Source of the DNA: JACQHM01 sp964535215
Lineage (GTDB): Bacteria; Methylomirabilota; Methylomirabilia; Methylomirabilales; JACQHM01
Reading direction: 5' to 3'
Length of the DNA stretch: 64,000 nucleotides
Assembly (NCBI GenBank): GCA_964535215.1
Contig: CAZHST010000002.1
Span: forward strand, 89,018 to 153,017
Part shown: piece by piece, positions 49,332 to 57,359 of the stretch
Position numbering within the stretch: position 1 is the stretch's first letter
How the letters are laid out: every line of letters begins with the position of its first letter
The notes under the pieces: generated by a model
The model's database searches: none
The model's input: the letters and a program-made list of their open reading frames with translations, nothing else
Told to the model about the DNA's origin: nothing
Position numbers and translations under genes: made by a program

Positions 49332-50129
49332 CTAGCCCCTGGCGAGCATCAGGTACAGGTACAACCCAGGGGCTACGAAGAGGAGACTGTCGATGACATC
49401 GAGAAGCCCTCCATGCCCCGGGATGAGCGTCCCCGAGTCCTTGACACCGATACTCCTCTTCAGCAAGGACTCGGCCAGATCCCCGGCCTGCCCAAGGAAA
49501 CCAAGGGCCAGCCCGAGACCAAGGGACTCGGCGAGACCGAAATCCCTGATGAGCCACCCTCTCGCGACCAGGGAAGCCCCGGTGCTCGCGGCAACCCCTC
49601 CCAGGAGCCCTTCGACCGTCTTGCGGGGGCTGATGAGAGGGCAAAGCCTTCGCCGGCCGAAGAAGCTTCCCACATAGAGGGCTCCGGTATCACCTATCCA
49701 CGCAACGAGCATGACGTAAAGGATATAATCCCTCCCCCCGGGCAGGGCCCGTAGGCGAGAGGCAAAGCTCAGAAGACCAGCAATGTAGAGGATGCCGAAG
49801 ATGGTCACTGCTGCCCGCTCCAGCGCCTCTCCGGGATCATTCGTTAAGATGAGGACGATCAAGGTAAGGATCACAAAGCTTCCAAGGGCCACAGCCTCCT
49901 GCCATCTCCCCCCGATGATCACAGCCCCATGCAATCCGAGACCCCCCGCAATCCCCAGGGCTTTCAAGACGTTCAGCCGGGTCGCTGGGGCCATGGCATA
50001 GAACTCATAGAGGCCCACAACGATGGCTGCACTCATCAAGAGAAAGAATTGAAAGGGGGTGCCAAGGATGATCAGGAGGATAAGGGGAGGGAGGAGAAGG
50101 CCTGCACTCAGGATCCGCTGGAAGTGCAT
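49332..50129 (-). CDS. cdsA: Phosphatidate cytidylyltransferase (CdsA)
   Basis: A 265-aa polytopic enzyme making CDP-diacylglycerol. It has about eight helices, LVAWIGDTGALYVGSFFGRRRL in the middle and the C-terminal signature SLLKRSIGVKDSGTLIPGHG followed by GLLDVIDSLLF. The usual signature has LDRxDS; here Val replaces the Arg, a notable but not necessarily inactivating change. It starts directly after the frr stop codon. The uppS gene usually found between frr and cdsA is absent. Confidence 0.92.
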   Translation of the reverse strand: MHFQRILSAGLLLPPLILLIILGTPFQFFLLMSAAIVVGLYEFYAMAPATRLNVLKALGIAGGLGLHGAVIIGGRWQEAVALGSFVILTLIVLILTNDPGEALERAAVTIFGILYIAGLLSFASRLRALPGGRDYILYVMLVAWIGDTGALYVGSFFGRRRLCPLISPRKTVEGLLGGVAASTGASLVARGWLIRDFGLAESLGLGLALGFLGQAGDLAESLLKRSIGVKDSGTLIPGHGGLLDVIDSLLFVAPGLYLYLMLARG

Positions 50130-50687
50130 CTAAAACTCCATGATCTCCCTCTCTTTTTTGGCGAGAAGACCGTCAATTTCCTTGATAAACCGGTCGGTCA
50201 GGTTCTGGATCTCCTCCATGCCCTTCTTCGCTTCATCCTCGGAGATCTTCTTCTCCTTCTCCGCTTTCTTCAGACGATCGTTGGCTTCCCGTCGGATGTT
50301 TCGGATAGCGACTCGCCCTTCCTCGGCCATCTTCCGGACCACCTTGACCAGCTCCTTGCGCCGCTCCTCCGTCAGCGGAGGGATGGCGAGCCTCACAACC
50401 CTCCCATCGTTTGTCGGCGTAATCCCCAGATCGGATTTCAAGATGGCCTTCTCGATGGACGGAAGGAGCGAGGAGTCCCAAGGTTGGATGGTGATGAGCC
50501 GGCTCTCGGGTACGGCCAACGTTGCAACCTGATTCAGCGGGGTAGGTGTCCCGTAATACTCGACCATGATCCCGTCAAGAAGGGCCAACGAGGCCCGACC
50601 GGTCCTTACCCCGTTGAAGTCCCTGGCTGTGGCCTCGACAGCCTTCTTCATCTGCTGCTCGGCCTGGGCTTTGATCTCCGTAATCAT
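50130..50687 (-). CDS. frr: Ribosome recycling factor (Frr)
   Basis: A 185-aa factor with the three-helix-bundle and tip-domain architecture. Blocks are NGVRTGRASLALLDGIMVEYYG, TPLNQVATLAVPESRLITIQPWD, AILKSDLGITPTNDGRVVRLAIPPLTEERRKEL and the ending KEREIMEF. It splits post-termination ribosomes with EF-G. The start overlaps the pyrH stop by 4 bp (ATGA). Full family length. Confidence 0.97.
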   Translation of the reverse strand: MITEIKAQAEQQMKKAVEATARDFNGVRTGRASLALLDGIMVEYYGTPTPLNQVATLAVPESRLITIQPWDSSLLPSIEKAILKSDLGITPTNDGRVVRLAIPPLTEERRKELVKVVRKMAEEGRVAIRNIRREANDRLKKAEKEKKISEDEAKKGMEEIQNLTDRFIKEIDGLLAKKEREIMEF

Positions 50688-51418
50688 GGCGACTTGGCCT
50701 TCACGATGGTCCCGACCTTCTCCCCAAAGACGAGCTGTCTCAGGATCCCCTTCTCCCTCAGGTTGAACACGACGATGGGAAAGCGGTTATCCATGCAGAG
50801 GGAGATCGCTGTGGAATCCATGACGTTGAGCTTCCTGTTCAAGACCTCGATGTAGGTCAGCTCGTCGAACTTTCGGGCCGTCGGATCCTTTAAGGGATCG
50901 GCGGTGTAGACCCCATCCACCTTGGTGGCCTTGAAGACCACCTCGGCCCCAATCTCCATGGCCCGGAGGGCGGCGGCGGTATCGGTGGTAAAGTAAGGGT
51001 TCCCCGTCCCCCCCACAAAGATCACCACCCGTCCTTTCTCCAGATGTCTGATGGCCCGACGACGGATGAAGGGTTCGGCGATCTCCTTCATCTCGATGGC
51101 CGTTTGGATCCGGGTGTCGATCCCAATCTGCTCCAGGGCATCCTGAAGGGCCAGGCCGTTGATGACCGTGGCCAGCATACCCATGTAGTCGGCCACCGCC
51201 CGATCCATCCCCCGGGCCGTAGCCGCGAGGCCCCGGAAGATGTTCCCCCCACCGACCACCACAGCGATCTGGAGACCAAGGACACTGACATCCCCGATCT
51301 CCCTGGCGATGAAGCGCAGCATCCCCTCATCGATGCCGTAGCCCGTCTCACCAGCCAAGGCCTCACCGCTCAGCTTCAAGAGAACCCTTTTATATTTCAG
51401 CTCCGGCATAGGGGGCAT
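50684..51418 (-). CDS. pyrH: UMP kinase (PyrH)
   Basis: A 244-aa amino-acid-kinase-fold enzyme. YKRVLLKLSGEALAG opens the protein; VVGGGNIFRGL binds phosphate. DYMGMLATVINGLALQDALE and FVGGTGNPYFTTDTAAALRA follow, and the C-terminal VMDSTAISLCMDNRFPIVVFN completes the family pattern. It makes UDP from UMP and is typically hexameric and GTP-activated. It lies 18 bp after tsf in the rpsB-tsf-pyrH-frr order shared by many bacteria. ATG at 51418 follows AAGG; a second ATG three codons on is possible. Confidence 0.96.
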   Translation of the reverse strand: MPPMPELKYKRVLLKLSGEALAGETGYGIDEGMLRFIAREIGDVSVLGLQIAVVVGGGNIFRGLAATARGMDRAVADYMGMLATVINGLALQDALEQIGIDTRIQTAIEMKEIAEPFIRRRAIRHLEKGRVVIFVGGTGNPYFTTDTAAALRAMEIGAEVVFKATKVDGVYTADPLKDPTARKFDELTYIEVLNRKLNVMDSTAISLCMDNRFPIVVFNLREKGILRQLVFGEKVGTIVKAKSP

Positions 51419-51436
51419 CCGACCTTGATCACGACC

Positions 51437-52000
51437 CTAGGATTTCCGATCCGGGGCCCCGGCAGCTTCCCCGAGCTCATAGCGACAGAAGCGGCGGACG
51501 ACAACGTTTTCCCCGAGGAGAGCGATCGCCTCCTTGATCAAGCTCCCGACCGTCCTTGAAGGATCTTTGATGAAGGGCTGCTCCAGGAGACACGCCTCCT
51601 TCAGGAACTCATCCACCCTCCCATCGGCGATTCCGGTGAGGACCTCGGGGGGGACATCCTCCTTCGCAAGATAGGAAGGACTCGTCGCCGCCACCTGCAT
51701 GGCCAGATCTTTCGCCAGACGAAGGAAGTGATCGGTCCGGGCCACAAAATCGGTTTCACAGTTCAGTTCTAAAAGGACCCCGATCCTGCCGGGATTTCCA
51801 TGAACGTACGAGATGATCACCCCCTCCCTTGCCACCCTTCCCGCCTTTTTCTCGGCCTTGGCAAGCCCCCTCTGCCTTAACAGCTCCACCGCCTTCTCGA
51901 GATCCCCCTTGGCATCCTCCAGGGCTGCCCGGCACTCCATGACCCCGGCACCTGTCCTCTCCCGTAACTCCTTTACCAGCGAGGCTGGGACCGCTGACAT
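51437..52000 (-). CDS. tsf: Elongation factor Ts (Tsf), short form
   Basis: A 187-aa EF-Ts, well below the ~280 aa of enteric proteins and close to the Thermus-type short form. The N-terminal UBA-like domain (LVKELRERTGAGVMECRAALEDAKGDLEKAVELLR) and the core with GVLLELNCETDFVARTDHF are present. The second core subdomain is minimal, and the coiled coil of long EF-Ts is missing. It exchanges GDP on EF-Tu. ATG at 52000 has AAGGAGG 9 nt upstream. It follows rpsB by 27 bp. Confidence 0.95.
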   Translation of the reverse strand: MSAVPASLVKELRERTGAGVMECRAALEDAKGDLEKAVELLRQRGLAKAEKKAGRVAREGVIISYVHGNPGRIGVLLELNCETDFVARTDHFLRLAKDLAMQVAATSPSYLAKEDVPPEVLTGIADGRVDEFLKEACLLEQPFIKDPSRTVGSLIKEAIALLGENVVVRRFCRYELGEAAGAPDRKS

Positions 52001-52027
52001 AGATTCCGTCCTCCTTGAGAGACAAAA

Positions 52028-52804
52028 TTATAAGGCCTGAACGGCCTCCTGTTGCTCCTTAAGGGCCTCCCCCTCCTGAGGGCCCTCCTGGGCGATTACG
52101 GCTTCCTCCGTCGCTTCGACCTTTAGCCCCCTCCCTTCCAAAATCGCATCGGCCATCTTGGAGGCGATGAGCCGGATGGCCCTGATCGCATCGTCGTTCC
52201 CCGGGATGGGATAGTCAACCTCGTCAGGATCACAGTTCGTGTCCACAATGGCAACCACCGGGATTCCCAAACGCCTGGCCTCTCGGATGGCAATCCTCTC
52301 CCGCTTACAATCAACCACGAAGAGGGCTCCAGGAAGACGATCCAGATCCTTGATTCCCGCCAGGGCCCGGTTCAGCTTTTCCAACTCCCGCTCGAGTTTC
52401 AGGGCTTCTTTCTTCGGGAGGAGATCCATGGTTCCGTCGGCCTTCATACCTTCGAGCTGTTTCAAGCGATTGACGCTTCTCCTGATAGTTTGAAAGTTGG
52501 TCAAGGTCCCGCCCAACCAGCGATGATTCACATAAAACATACCGCAGCGCTTGGCCTCTTCCTCGATGACCTCCACAGCCTGCCGCTTCGTTCCAACGAA
52601 GATCACGGCACGACCTTCGGCGGCAATCTGCCTCATGAATTCATAGGCCTCGTTGAACTTCTTGAGGGTCTTTTGGAGATCGATAATGTAGATCCCGTTC
52701 CGTTCCCCAAAGAGGTACTTCTTGATCTTTGGGTTCCACCGCTTGGTCTGATGGCCAAAGTGAACCCCGGCCTCTAACAGGTCTTTGATGGTGACCGCTG
52801 CCAC
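52028..52804 (-). CDS. rpsB: 30S ribosomal protein S2 (RpsB)
   Basis: A 258-aa S2 protein. TIKDLLEAGVHFGHQTKRWNPKI starts the family homology, followed by NGIYIIDLQKTL, RWLGGTLTNF and GIPVVAIVDTNCDPDEVDYPIPGNDDAIRAIRLI. The start is GTG at 52804, preceded by the near-perfect GGGAGGTGA 4 nt away; an in-frame ATG nine codons upstream lacks such a site. A promoter about 112 bp upstream serves rpsB-tsf-pyrH-frr-cdsA-lnt-prfB. Confidence 0.96.
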   Translation of the reverse strand: MAAVTIKDLLEAGVHFGHQTKRWNPKIKKYLFGERNGIYIIDLQKTLKKFNEAYEFMRQIAAEGRAVIFVGTKRQAVEVIEEEAKRCGMFYVNHRWLGGTLTNFQTIRRSVNRLKQLEGMKADGTMDLLPKKEALKLERELEKLNRALAGIKDLDRLPGALFVVDCKRERIAIREARRLGIPVVAIVDTNCDPDEVDYPIPGNDDAIRAIRLIASKMADAILEGRGLKVEATEEAVIAQEGPQEGEALKEQQEAVQAL

Positions 52805-52915
52805 TCCATCACCTCCCGTATTCGGGTTCATCCTCCGCCCCCATTACCCCCTTAAACCGAGGGCACCCTTGGAGGATCGAGGGCGTGTGTCCTTCGATCA
52901 AAGAAACCCTTGAAT

Positions 52916-52945
52916 TTTATAGCATACCCAGGATGGGGAAGGCAA
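52916..52945 (-). promoter_or_regulatory. Sigma-70-type promoter for the rpsB operon
   Basis: On the minus strand TTGCCT (52945-52940), an 18-bp spacer and TATAAA (52921-52916) lie between argJ and rpsB. The resulting leader of about 100 nt is long enough to hold a ribosomal-protein autoregulatory structure, but none was recognised. Confidence 0.6.
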
Positions 52946-52964
52946 TGGAAAAAGAGAGGGGACG

Positions 52965-54173
52965 CTAGGTACGGTAAGCTGTATTGATGGTGATATACTC
53001 GTGGGTCAGGTCTGTGGTCCAGATCACCGCCTCCCCTTTCCCTTGGTGGAGATCAATGGTGATGGAGAACTCCCGGCGCTTCATCGATTCTTGGGCCGCT
53101 GACTCCCTCTCGCCCCCTAACCCCCTTCCACCCTTCACAACTTTTTTCCCATCAAAAGCGATATCCACCTGGTCAGCCTGAAGATGGGCTCCCGAGGCTC
53201 CCAAAGCCGCCATGATCCTCCCCCAGTTACAGTCCTCACCGAAGAAGGCCGTCTTCACCAGGGGGGAGTTGGCCACCGCCCGGGCCGCCCGTTCGGCATC
53301 CCTCACGCTCCCTGCCCCCTTGACACGGATCTCGATGAGCTTCGTCGCCCCCTCCCCATCCCGGACGATCATCTTGGCCAACGCGAGGGTCACATGATCC
53401 AGGGCCTCCTGGAAGAGGGGGAGGCCCCTCCCATCCAGCTTCACGCCTGAAGCCCCATTGGCAAAGAGGAGGACCGTATCGTTGGTGCTCATATCCCCAT
53501 CAACGGTGATCCGGTTAAAGGACCGTGCCACAGCATGCTTCAAAGCCCGCTGGAGGGCTAACCGGGGGACCACGAGGTCGGTGGCCAGAAAGGCGAGCAT
53601 GGTGGCCATGCTGGGGGAGATCATCCCGGCCCCCTTGGCCATTCCCCCCACATGGACCTCCTTCCCCCGCCAGGTGAAGGCCACCGCAGCCTCCTTGGGG
53701 AACGTATCCGTCGTCATCATAGCCAAAGCCGCCTGATGGCCCCCTTGAGGGGAAAGCCCCTCAACCGACGCCCGAATCCCTGCCATGACCTTGTCCATTG
53801 GAAGAAACCGCCCGATGACCCCTGTCGAGGCCACATAAACCTCTTGGGGGTGACACCCGACGAGCTCCGCCACAAGGGCGGCCATGGCCTCGGCATCCTT
53901 CACCCCCCGCCTCCCCGTGCAGGCGTTGGCGTTCCCGCTGTTCACGACAAGGGCTCTGAACCGCCCCCCTTTGAGGTGCCGCTGATCAAGCAGGACATGG
54001 GCCGCCTTCACCTGGTTGGTGGTAAAGACGCCAGCCACCGTCGCCCGCCGATCCGAGACGACAACAGCAAGGTCCGGCTTCTCCTTTTTGATGCCGCAAT
54101 GGACCCCTGCCGCCCGGATGGCCGGCACCGCGCAGATTCCCCCATCGATCTCTCTAAGAGTGCTAGGACCCAT
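52965..54173 (-). CDS. argJ: Bifunctional ornithine acetyltransferase / N-acetylglutamate synthase (ArgJ)
   Basis: A 402-aa N-terminal-nucleophile enzyme. The self-cleavage site is in GAGMISPSMATMLAF, where the Thr after MA becomes the N-terminal nucleophile of the beta chain. AVVVSDRRATVAGVFTTNQVKAAHV, NSGNANACTGRRG and FNRITVDGDMSTNDTVLLFA are also conserved. It recycles the acetyl group between ornithine and glutamate in arginine synthesis. It lies 5 bp downstream of argC. It ends just before the rpsB promoter with no obvious terminator, so read-through is possible. Confidence 0.95.
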   Translation of the reverse strand: MGPSTLREIDGGICAVPAIRAAGVHCGIKKEKPDLAVVVSDRRATVAGVFTTNQVKAAHVLLDQRHLKGGRFRALVVNSGNANACTGRRGVKDAEAMAALVAELVGCHPQEVYVASTGVIGRFLPMDKVMAGIRASVEGLSPQGGHQAALAMMTTDTFPKEAAVAFTWRGKEVHVGGMAKGAGMISPSMATMLAFLATDLVVPRLALQRALKHAVARSFNRITVDGDMSTNDTVLLFANGASGVKLDGRGLPLFQEALDHVTLALAKMIVRDGEGATKLIEIRVKGAGSVRDAERAARAVANSPLVKTAFFGEDCNWGRIMAALGASGAHLQADQVDIAFDGKKVVKGGRGLGGERESAAQESMKRREFSITIDLHQGKGEAVIWTTDLTHEYITINTAYRT

Positions 54174-54178
54174 ACCCC

Positions 54179-55231
54179 TTACGGAAAGAGCCCAGGCATC
54201 AAAAGACCGGACCTTTCGTCGAACCCGTACATCACGTTCATCGCTTGAACAGCCTGGCCGGATCCTCCCTTGACCAGATTGTCAATGGCGGTAATCACGA
54301 TCACCCGGCCGGTATGCTCATCCACGGCTAGGCCGATATCGCAGAAGTTGGAGCCGAGAACCGCCTTGGTCTCCGGGACCTGCCCTTTGGGCAGGATCCG
54401 GATGAAAGGCTCCCCCTTGTAAAAGTCCTGAAAAAGCTGGAGGAGATCCCCCACGTCCTGCTCCTTTAGAAGGCGGCAGGAGATGGTGCTCAGGATCCCC
54501 CGGGTCAACGGGGCCAGGTGCGGCGTGAAGGTGACCCTGACCTCTTCCCCCGCCAGGCGGGAGAGTTCCTGCTCCATTTCAGGGGCATGGCGGTGGCGGG
54601 CCACCGAATAGGCCTTAACGTTCTCGTTCAACTCCGAGAAGTGGAGGTAAAGCTCGGTCTTGCGCCCTGCTCCCGAGGCCCCGGAGATGGCATCAACGAT
54701 GATGGAGCGAAGATCAATGGCTCCGGCCCTCACCAGGGGGGCCAAACCTAAGAGGGCCCCCGTAGGGTAGCAGCCTGGCGAGGCCACAAGACGGGTACCC
54801 CGGATCGCCTCCCTGCTCAACTCCGGAAGACCGTAGACCGCCTTGGGGAGAAGATCAGGGGCAAGGTGCCGGGTTCCGTACCAACGCTCATAAACAGCGG
54901 CATCCTTCAACCGGAAGTCGGCGCTTAAATCAACGATTCGACACCCCAGGGGATAAAGCCCGGCCACGACTGGCATAGCCGCTTTGTGGGGAAGGGCCAG
55001 GAAGACTACGTCAGCAGAAGAGGCCAGTTCTTCCAGATCGAGCTTTTGGTAGCGAAGCTCCAAAAGGGTGGAGAAGGTCGGGAAGACCTCCCCGACCAGA
55101 AGCCCCCCATAGGATTCTGAGGTGATGGCGACAAGCTCGACATGAGGGTGGTGGAAGAGGAGGCGTAAAAGCTCAACCCCGATGTAGCCACTAGCCCCCA
55201 CCACCGCTGCCTTCACGGTTCCCCGCTCCAT
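54179..55231 (-). CDS. argC: N-acetyl-gamma-glutamyl-phosphate reductase (ArgC)
   Basis: A 350-aa NADPH-dependent reductase. The Rossmann motif VVGASGYIGVELLRLL is at the N-terminus, FLALPHKAAMP follows, and the catalytic Cys sits in LVASPGCYPTGALLGL. ISGASGAGRK and FTPHLAPLTRGIL are also typical. It catalyses the third step of arginine synthesis. ATG at 55231 has GAGGTGGATC upstream and is preferred to a TTG four codons earlier. It is separated from rpsI by a repeat-filled 115-bp gap. Confidence 0.95.
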   Translation of the reverse strand: MERGTVKAAVVGASGYIGVELLRLLFHHPHVELVAITSESYGGLLVGEVFPTFSTLLELRYQKLDLEELASSADVVFLALPHKAAMPVVAGLYPLGCRIVDLSADFRLKDAAVYERWYGTRHLAPDLLPKAVYGLPELSREAIRGTRLVASPGCYPTGALLGLAPLVRAGAIDLRSIIVDAISGASGAGRKTELYLHFSELNENVKAYSVARHRHAPEMEQELSRLAGEEVRVTFTPHLAPLTRGILSTISCRLLKEQDVGDLLQLFQDFYKGEPFIRILPKGQVPETKAVLGSNFCDIGLAVDEHTGRVIVITAIDNLVKGGSGQAVQAMNVMYGFDERSGLLMPGLFP

Positions 55232-55250
55232 GATCCACCTCAAGGGGCAT

Positions 55251-55340
55251 AAAAAAACGGTGCAACGTTCAACGTGCAGAGCTCAACGTTGAACATTGAA
55301 CCTTGAACTCTCCTGAAGCCGACGGCTGAAAGCTAACCGC
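55251..55340. repeat. Degenerate repeat block between rpsI and argC, with terminator-like hairpin
   Basis: The block holds GTTCAACGT (55267-55275) and ACGTTGAAC (55286-55294), a perfect 9-bp inverted repeat. More diverged GTTCAA units surround it, and a run of AGCTGA/GCTAACG-type units spans about 55315-55340. On the minus strand the hairpin is followed nine bases later by seven T residues (55257-55251), so it may serve as a weak terminator after rplM-rpsI. Similar AGCTGA-type sequence occurs near 35058-35090 and 46470-46490. Confidence 0.55.
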
Positions 55341-55346
55341 TAACGT

Positions 55347-55742
55347 TTACCGTTTGGAGAACTGGAACCGGGCCCGGGCCCCTCTTTGCCCGTACTTCTT
55401 CCGTTCCTTTTCCCTCGGGTCCCGTGTCAGAAGTCCAGCCCTTTTCAGGGAGGCCTTGAATCCGGGATCGGCCTGGAGAAGGGCTCGGGAGACACCAAGA
55501 CGAATCGCCCCTGCTTGACCGGTCAGCCCCCCGCCCGCCACGTTGGCGTACATATCAAACTTGCCTTCAACGCCAGCGACCTTCAGCGGCTGGGTGACCT
55601 GGTACTTCCAGGTCAGGCGCGGGAAGTACTCGTCCAGGCTTCGCTCGTTAATCACCAGCCGCCCCTCGCCGGGCTTAAGCCACACCCGGGCCACCGATCG
55701 CTTGCGTCTCCCGGTCCCGTAGTAGACCGCCTGGGCTTCCAT
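55347..55742 (-). CDS. rpsI: 30S ribosomal protein S9 (RpsI)
   Basis: A 131-aa S9 protein. YGTGRRKRSVARVWLKPG opens the protein, NVAGGGLTGQAGAIRLGVSRAL lies in the middle, and the C-terminus is LLTRDPREKERKKYGQRGAR with the terminal basic tail ending FQFSKR that reaches the ribosomal P site. It is 15 bp downstream of rplM, the usual L13-S9 pair. Confidence 0.97.
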   Translation of the reverse strand: MEAQAVYYGTGRRKRSVARVWLKPGEGRLVINERSLDEYFPRLTWKYQVTQPLKVAGVEGKFDMYANVAGGGLTGQAGAIRLGVSRALLQADPGFKASLKRAGLLTRDPREKERKKYGQRGARARFQFSKR

Positions 55743-55757
55743 TGGACCTCCTGGATC

Positions 55758-56201
55758 TTACGGTGTCTTCGGAAGGAGGGGCAACGGCTCCGGTTTTTGG
55801 GCCTGATGGGGATGGGTCGGCCCTACGTACACCTTCAGCTTCTTTAAGAGGGCATCACCCAGTTTGTTCTTGGGCAGCATCCCTTTCACCGCCCGCTTTA
55901 ACACCTGTTCAGGATGCTCCTTCAGAAGCTTCTTAGCCGTCGCGGATCTGAGCCCCCCGGGGAACCTGGTATGCCAGTAATAAACCTTGTCCTCGAGCTT
56001 CTTGCCGGTCAGAACTACCTTCTCAGCGTTCACAACCACGACAAAGTCCCCAACGTCCACGTGAGGGGCAAATACAGGTTTGTGCTTTCCCCGGAGGATG
56101 GAGGCAACCCGAGAGGCCACCCTCCCCAGGACCTGGTCCTTGGCATCCACCAGATACCACCTCTGCTGGATCTCTTCCGGATGCGGATGATAGGTCTTCA
56201 C
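55758..56201 (-). CDS. rplM: 50S ribosomal protein L13 (RplM)
   Basis: A 147-aa L13 protein. WYLVDAKDQVLGRVASRVASIL, VDVGDFVVVVNAEKVVLTGKK, YYWHTRFPGGLRSATAKKLL and AVKGMLPKNKLG are family blocks. The start is GTG at 56201 with AGAGGAG about 7 nt upstream; upstream in-frame codons are non-homologous. A strong promoter lies just before it. Confidence 0.97.
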   Translation of the reverse strand: MKTYHPHPEEIQQRWYLVDAKDQVLGRVASRVASILRGKHKPVFAPHVDVGDFVVVVNAEKVVLTGKKLEDKVYYWHTRFPGGLRSATAKKLLKEHPEQVLKRAVKGMLPKNKLGDALLKKLKVYVGPTHPHQAQKPEPLPLLPKTP

Positions 56202-56231
56202 GATAAATCTCCTCTGAAATCTAGGGCCCCT

Positions 56232-56261
56232 AGGATAAAGCATTCGAGGAAGGGATGTCAA
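56232..56261 (-). promoter_or_regulatory. Sigma-70-type promoter for rplM-rpsI
   Basis: On the minus strand a perfect TTGACA (56261-56256), preceded by an AT-rich T-run that could be an UP element, is followed by an 18-bp spacer and TATCCT (56237-56232). The transcript would begin about 25 nt before the GTG. Confidence 0.7.
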
Positions 56262-56293
56262 TAAAAAAAACAAGAAGGCCGCCTGAAGGCTCC

Positions 56294-56323
56294 TTGCCCG
56301 ACCTTACCAAGCGGAGGTATAAT
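56294..56323 (+). promoter_or_regulatory. Sigma-70-type promoter for the NodI/NodJ-like ABC genes
   Basis: On the plus strand TTGCCC (56294-56299), an 18-bp spacer and a perfect TATAAT (56318-56323) point toward the ABC genes. It is divergent from the rplM promoter, with only 32 bp between the two -35 boxes. Confidence 0.6.
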
Positions 56324-56381
56324 TGGAAAAGCCAAGACCCCCATCCCCAATCGCCAGGCGCTGACCGGCATCCCCCGGGAG

Positions 56382-57359
56382 ATGTGTTCAGAACGGGTTC
56401 TGTCAGGTGCCCTTATGATGCCCCTTGTCGTTGCAAAGGATCTCACCAAGCGTTTCGGGAGCTTCACCGCCGTTGATCACCTCTCCTTTGACGTCGGGGA
56501 GGGCGAATGCTTTGGGTTTCTCGGGCCGAACGGGGCGGGGAAGACGACGACCATCAGGATGCTCTACGGCCTCTGCTCACCGACGGAGGGGGAGCTTTCC
56601 GTGGCAGGCTTGGATGTCCGAACGAGACTCCGAGAGGTGAAAAGGCTCGTCGGTGTCGTCCCCCAGGAAAACAACCTGGACCCGGACCTGACCGTCCTGG
56701 AAAACCTTCTGGCCTATGCCCGTTACTTTGATCTTCCCCGAGCCGAGGCTGAAGGCCGGGCTTTAGAACTCCTCCGGTTCGTCGAGCTGGACAAGCGGGC
56801 GGACAGCCGAATCGAAGAGCTTTCCTTCGGGATGAAACGGCGCCTGGTCATTGCCAGAAGCCTCCTCCACCGCCCGAGGCTTCTTGTCCTGGACGAGCCC
56901 ACCACCGGCCTCGACCCCCAGGCCCGCCACCTGATCTGGGAGCGCCTCCGCCTGCTGCAACAGGAAGGGGTGACCATGATCCTGACCACCCATTACATGG
57001 AGGAAGCCACCCGTCTCTGCCACCGGGTAGCCATCCTCGATCGGGGAAGGATCCTCCGCTTAGGGTCTCCCCTTGCCCTGGTGGAGGCTGAGGTGGGAAC
57101 GGAGGTGATCGAGGTCCGGATCCCTGAAGGGGAAAGGGAAAAGGTCTTGGCGATCCTGCAGGAAGGCCAACAATCCTTTGAACGTTGCGGTGATACCTTC
57201 TACATCTACTGCCCCAATGGGGCAAGGGAGCTCCTGGCTTCCCTGGACCGGCTTCTCGGCTTCCGGCCCACCCCTCAAGGGGGCCCCTCTATCCTCCTCC
57301 GCCCCGCCACCTTGGAGGATCTTTTTTTGAAACTCGCAGGGAGGACCCTTCGGGAATGA
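56382..57359 (+). CDS. ABC-2 type exporter ATP-binding protein (NodI/daunorubicin-resistance type)
   Basis: A 325-aa ATPase. VAKDLTKRFGSFTAVDHLSFDV leads to Walker A GPNGAGKTTTIRML, then VVPQENNLDPDLTVLENL (NodI/DrrA-type Q-loop), a signature LSFGMKRRLVIARSLL, Walker B LLVLDEPTTGLDPQARH and LTTHYMEEATRLC. A C-terminal regulatory domain occupies about 230-325. It should energise export by the adjacent permease; the substrate is unknown. Family homology begins at the paired Met codons (residues 12-13, base 56415 or 56418), so the first 11 residues may not be translated. It overlaps the permease gene by 4 bp (ATGA). Confidence 0.9.
   Translation: MCSERVLSGALMMPLVVAKDLTKRFGSFTAVDHLSFDVGEGECFGFLGPNGAGKTTTIRMLYGLCSPTEGELSVAGLDVRTRLREVKRLVGVVPQENNLDPDLTVLENLLAYARYFDLPRAEAEGRALELLRFVELDKRADSRIEELSFGMKRRLVIARSLLHRPRLLVLDEPTTGLDPQARHLIWERLRLLQQEGVTMILTTHYMEEATRLCHRVAILDRGRILRLGSPLALVEAEVGTEVIEVRIPEGEREKVLAILQEGQQSFERCGDTFYIYCPNGARELLASLDRLLGFRPTPQGGPSILLRPATLEDLFLKLAGRTLRE

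Noticed and set aside
49252..49644. Long open N-terminal extension of lnt into cdsA
   Set aside because: It is Arg/Gly/Pro-rich antisense-frame sequence typical of GC-rich shadows and lies within the well-supported cdsA gene.
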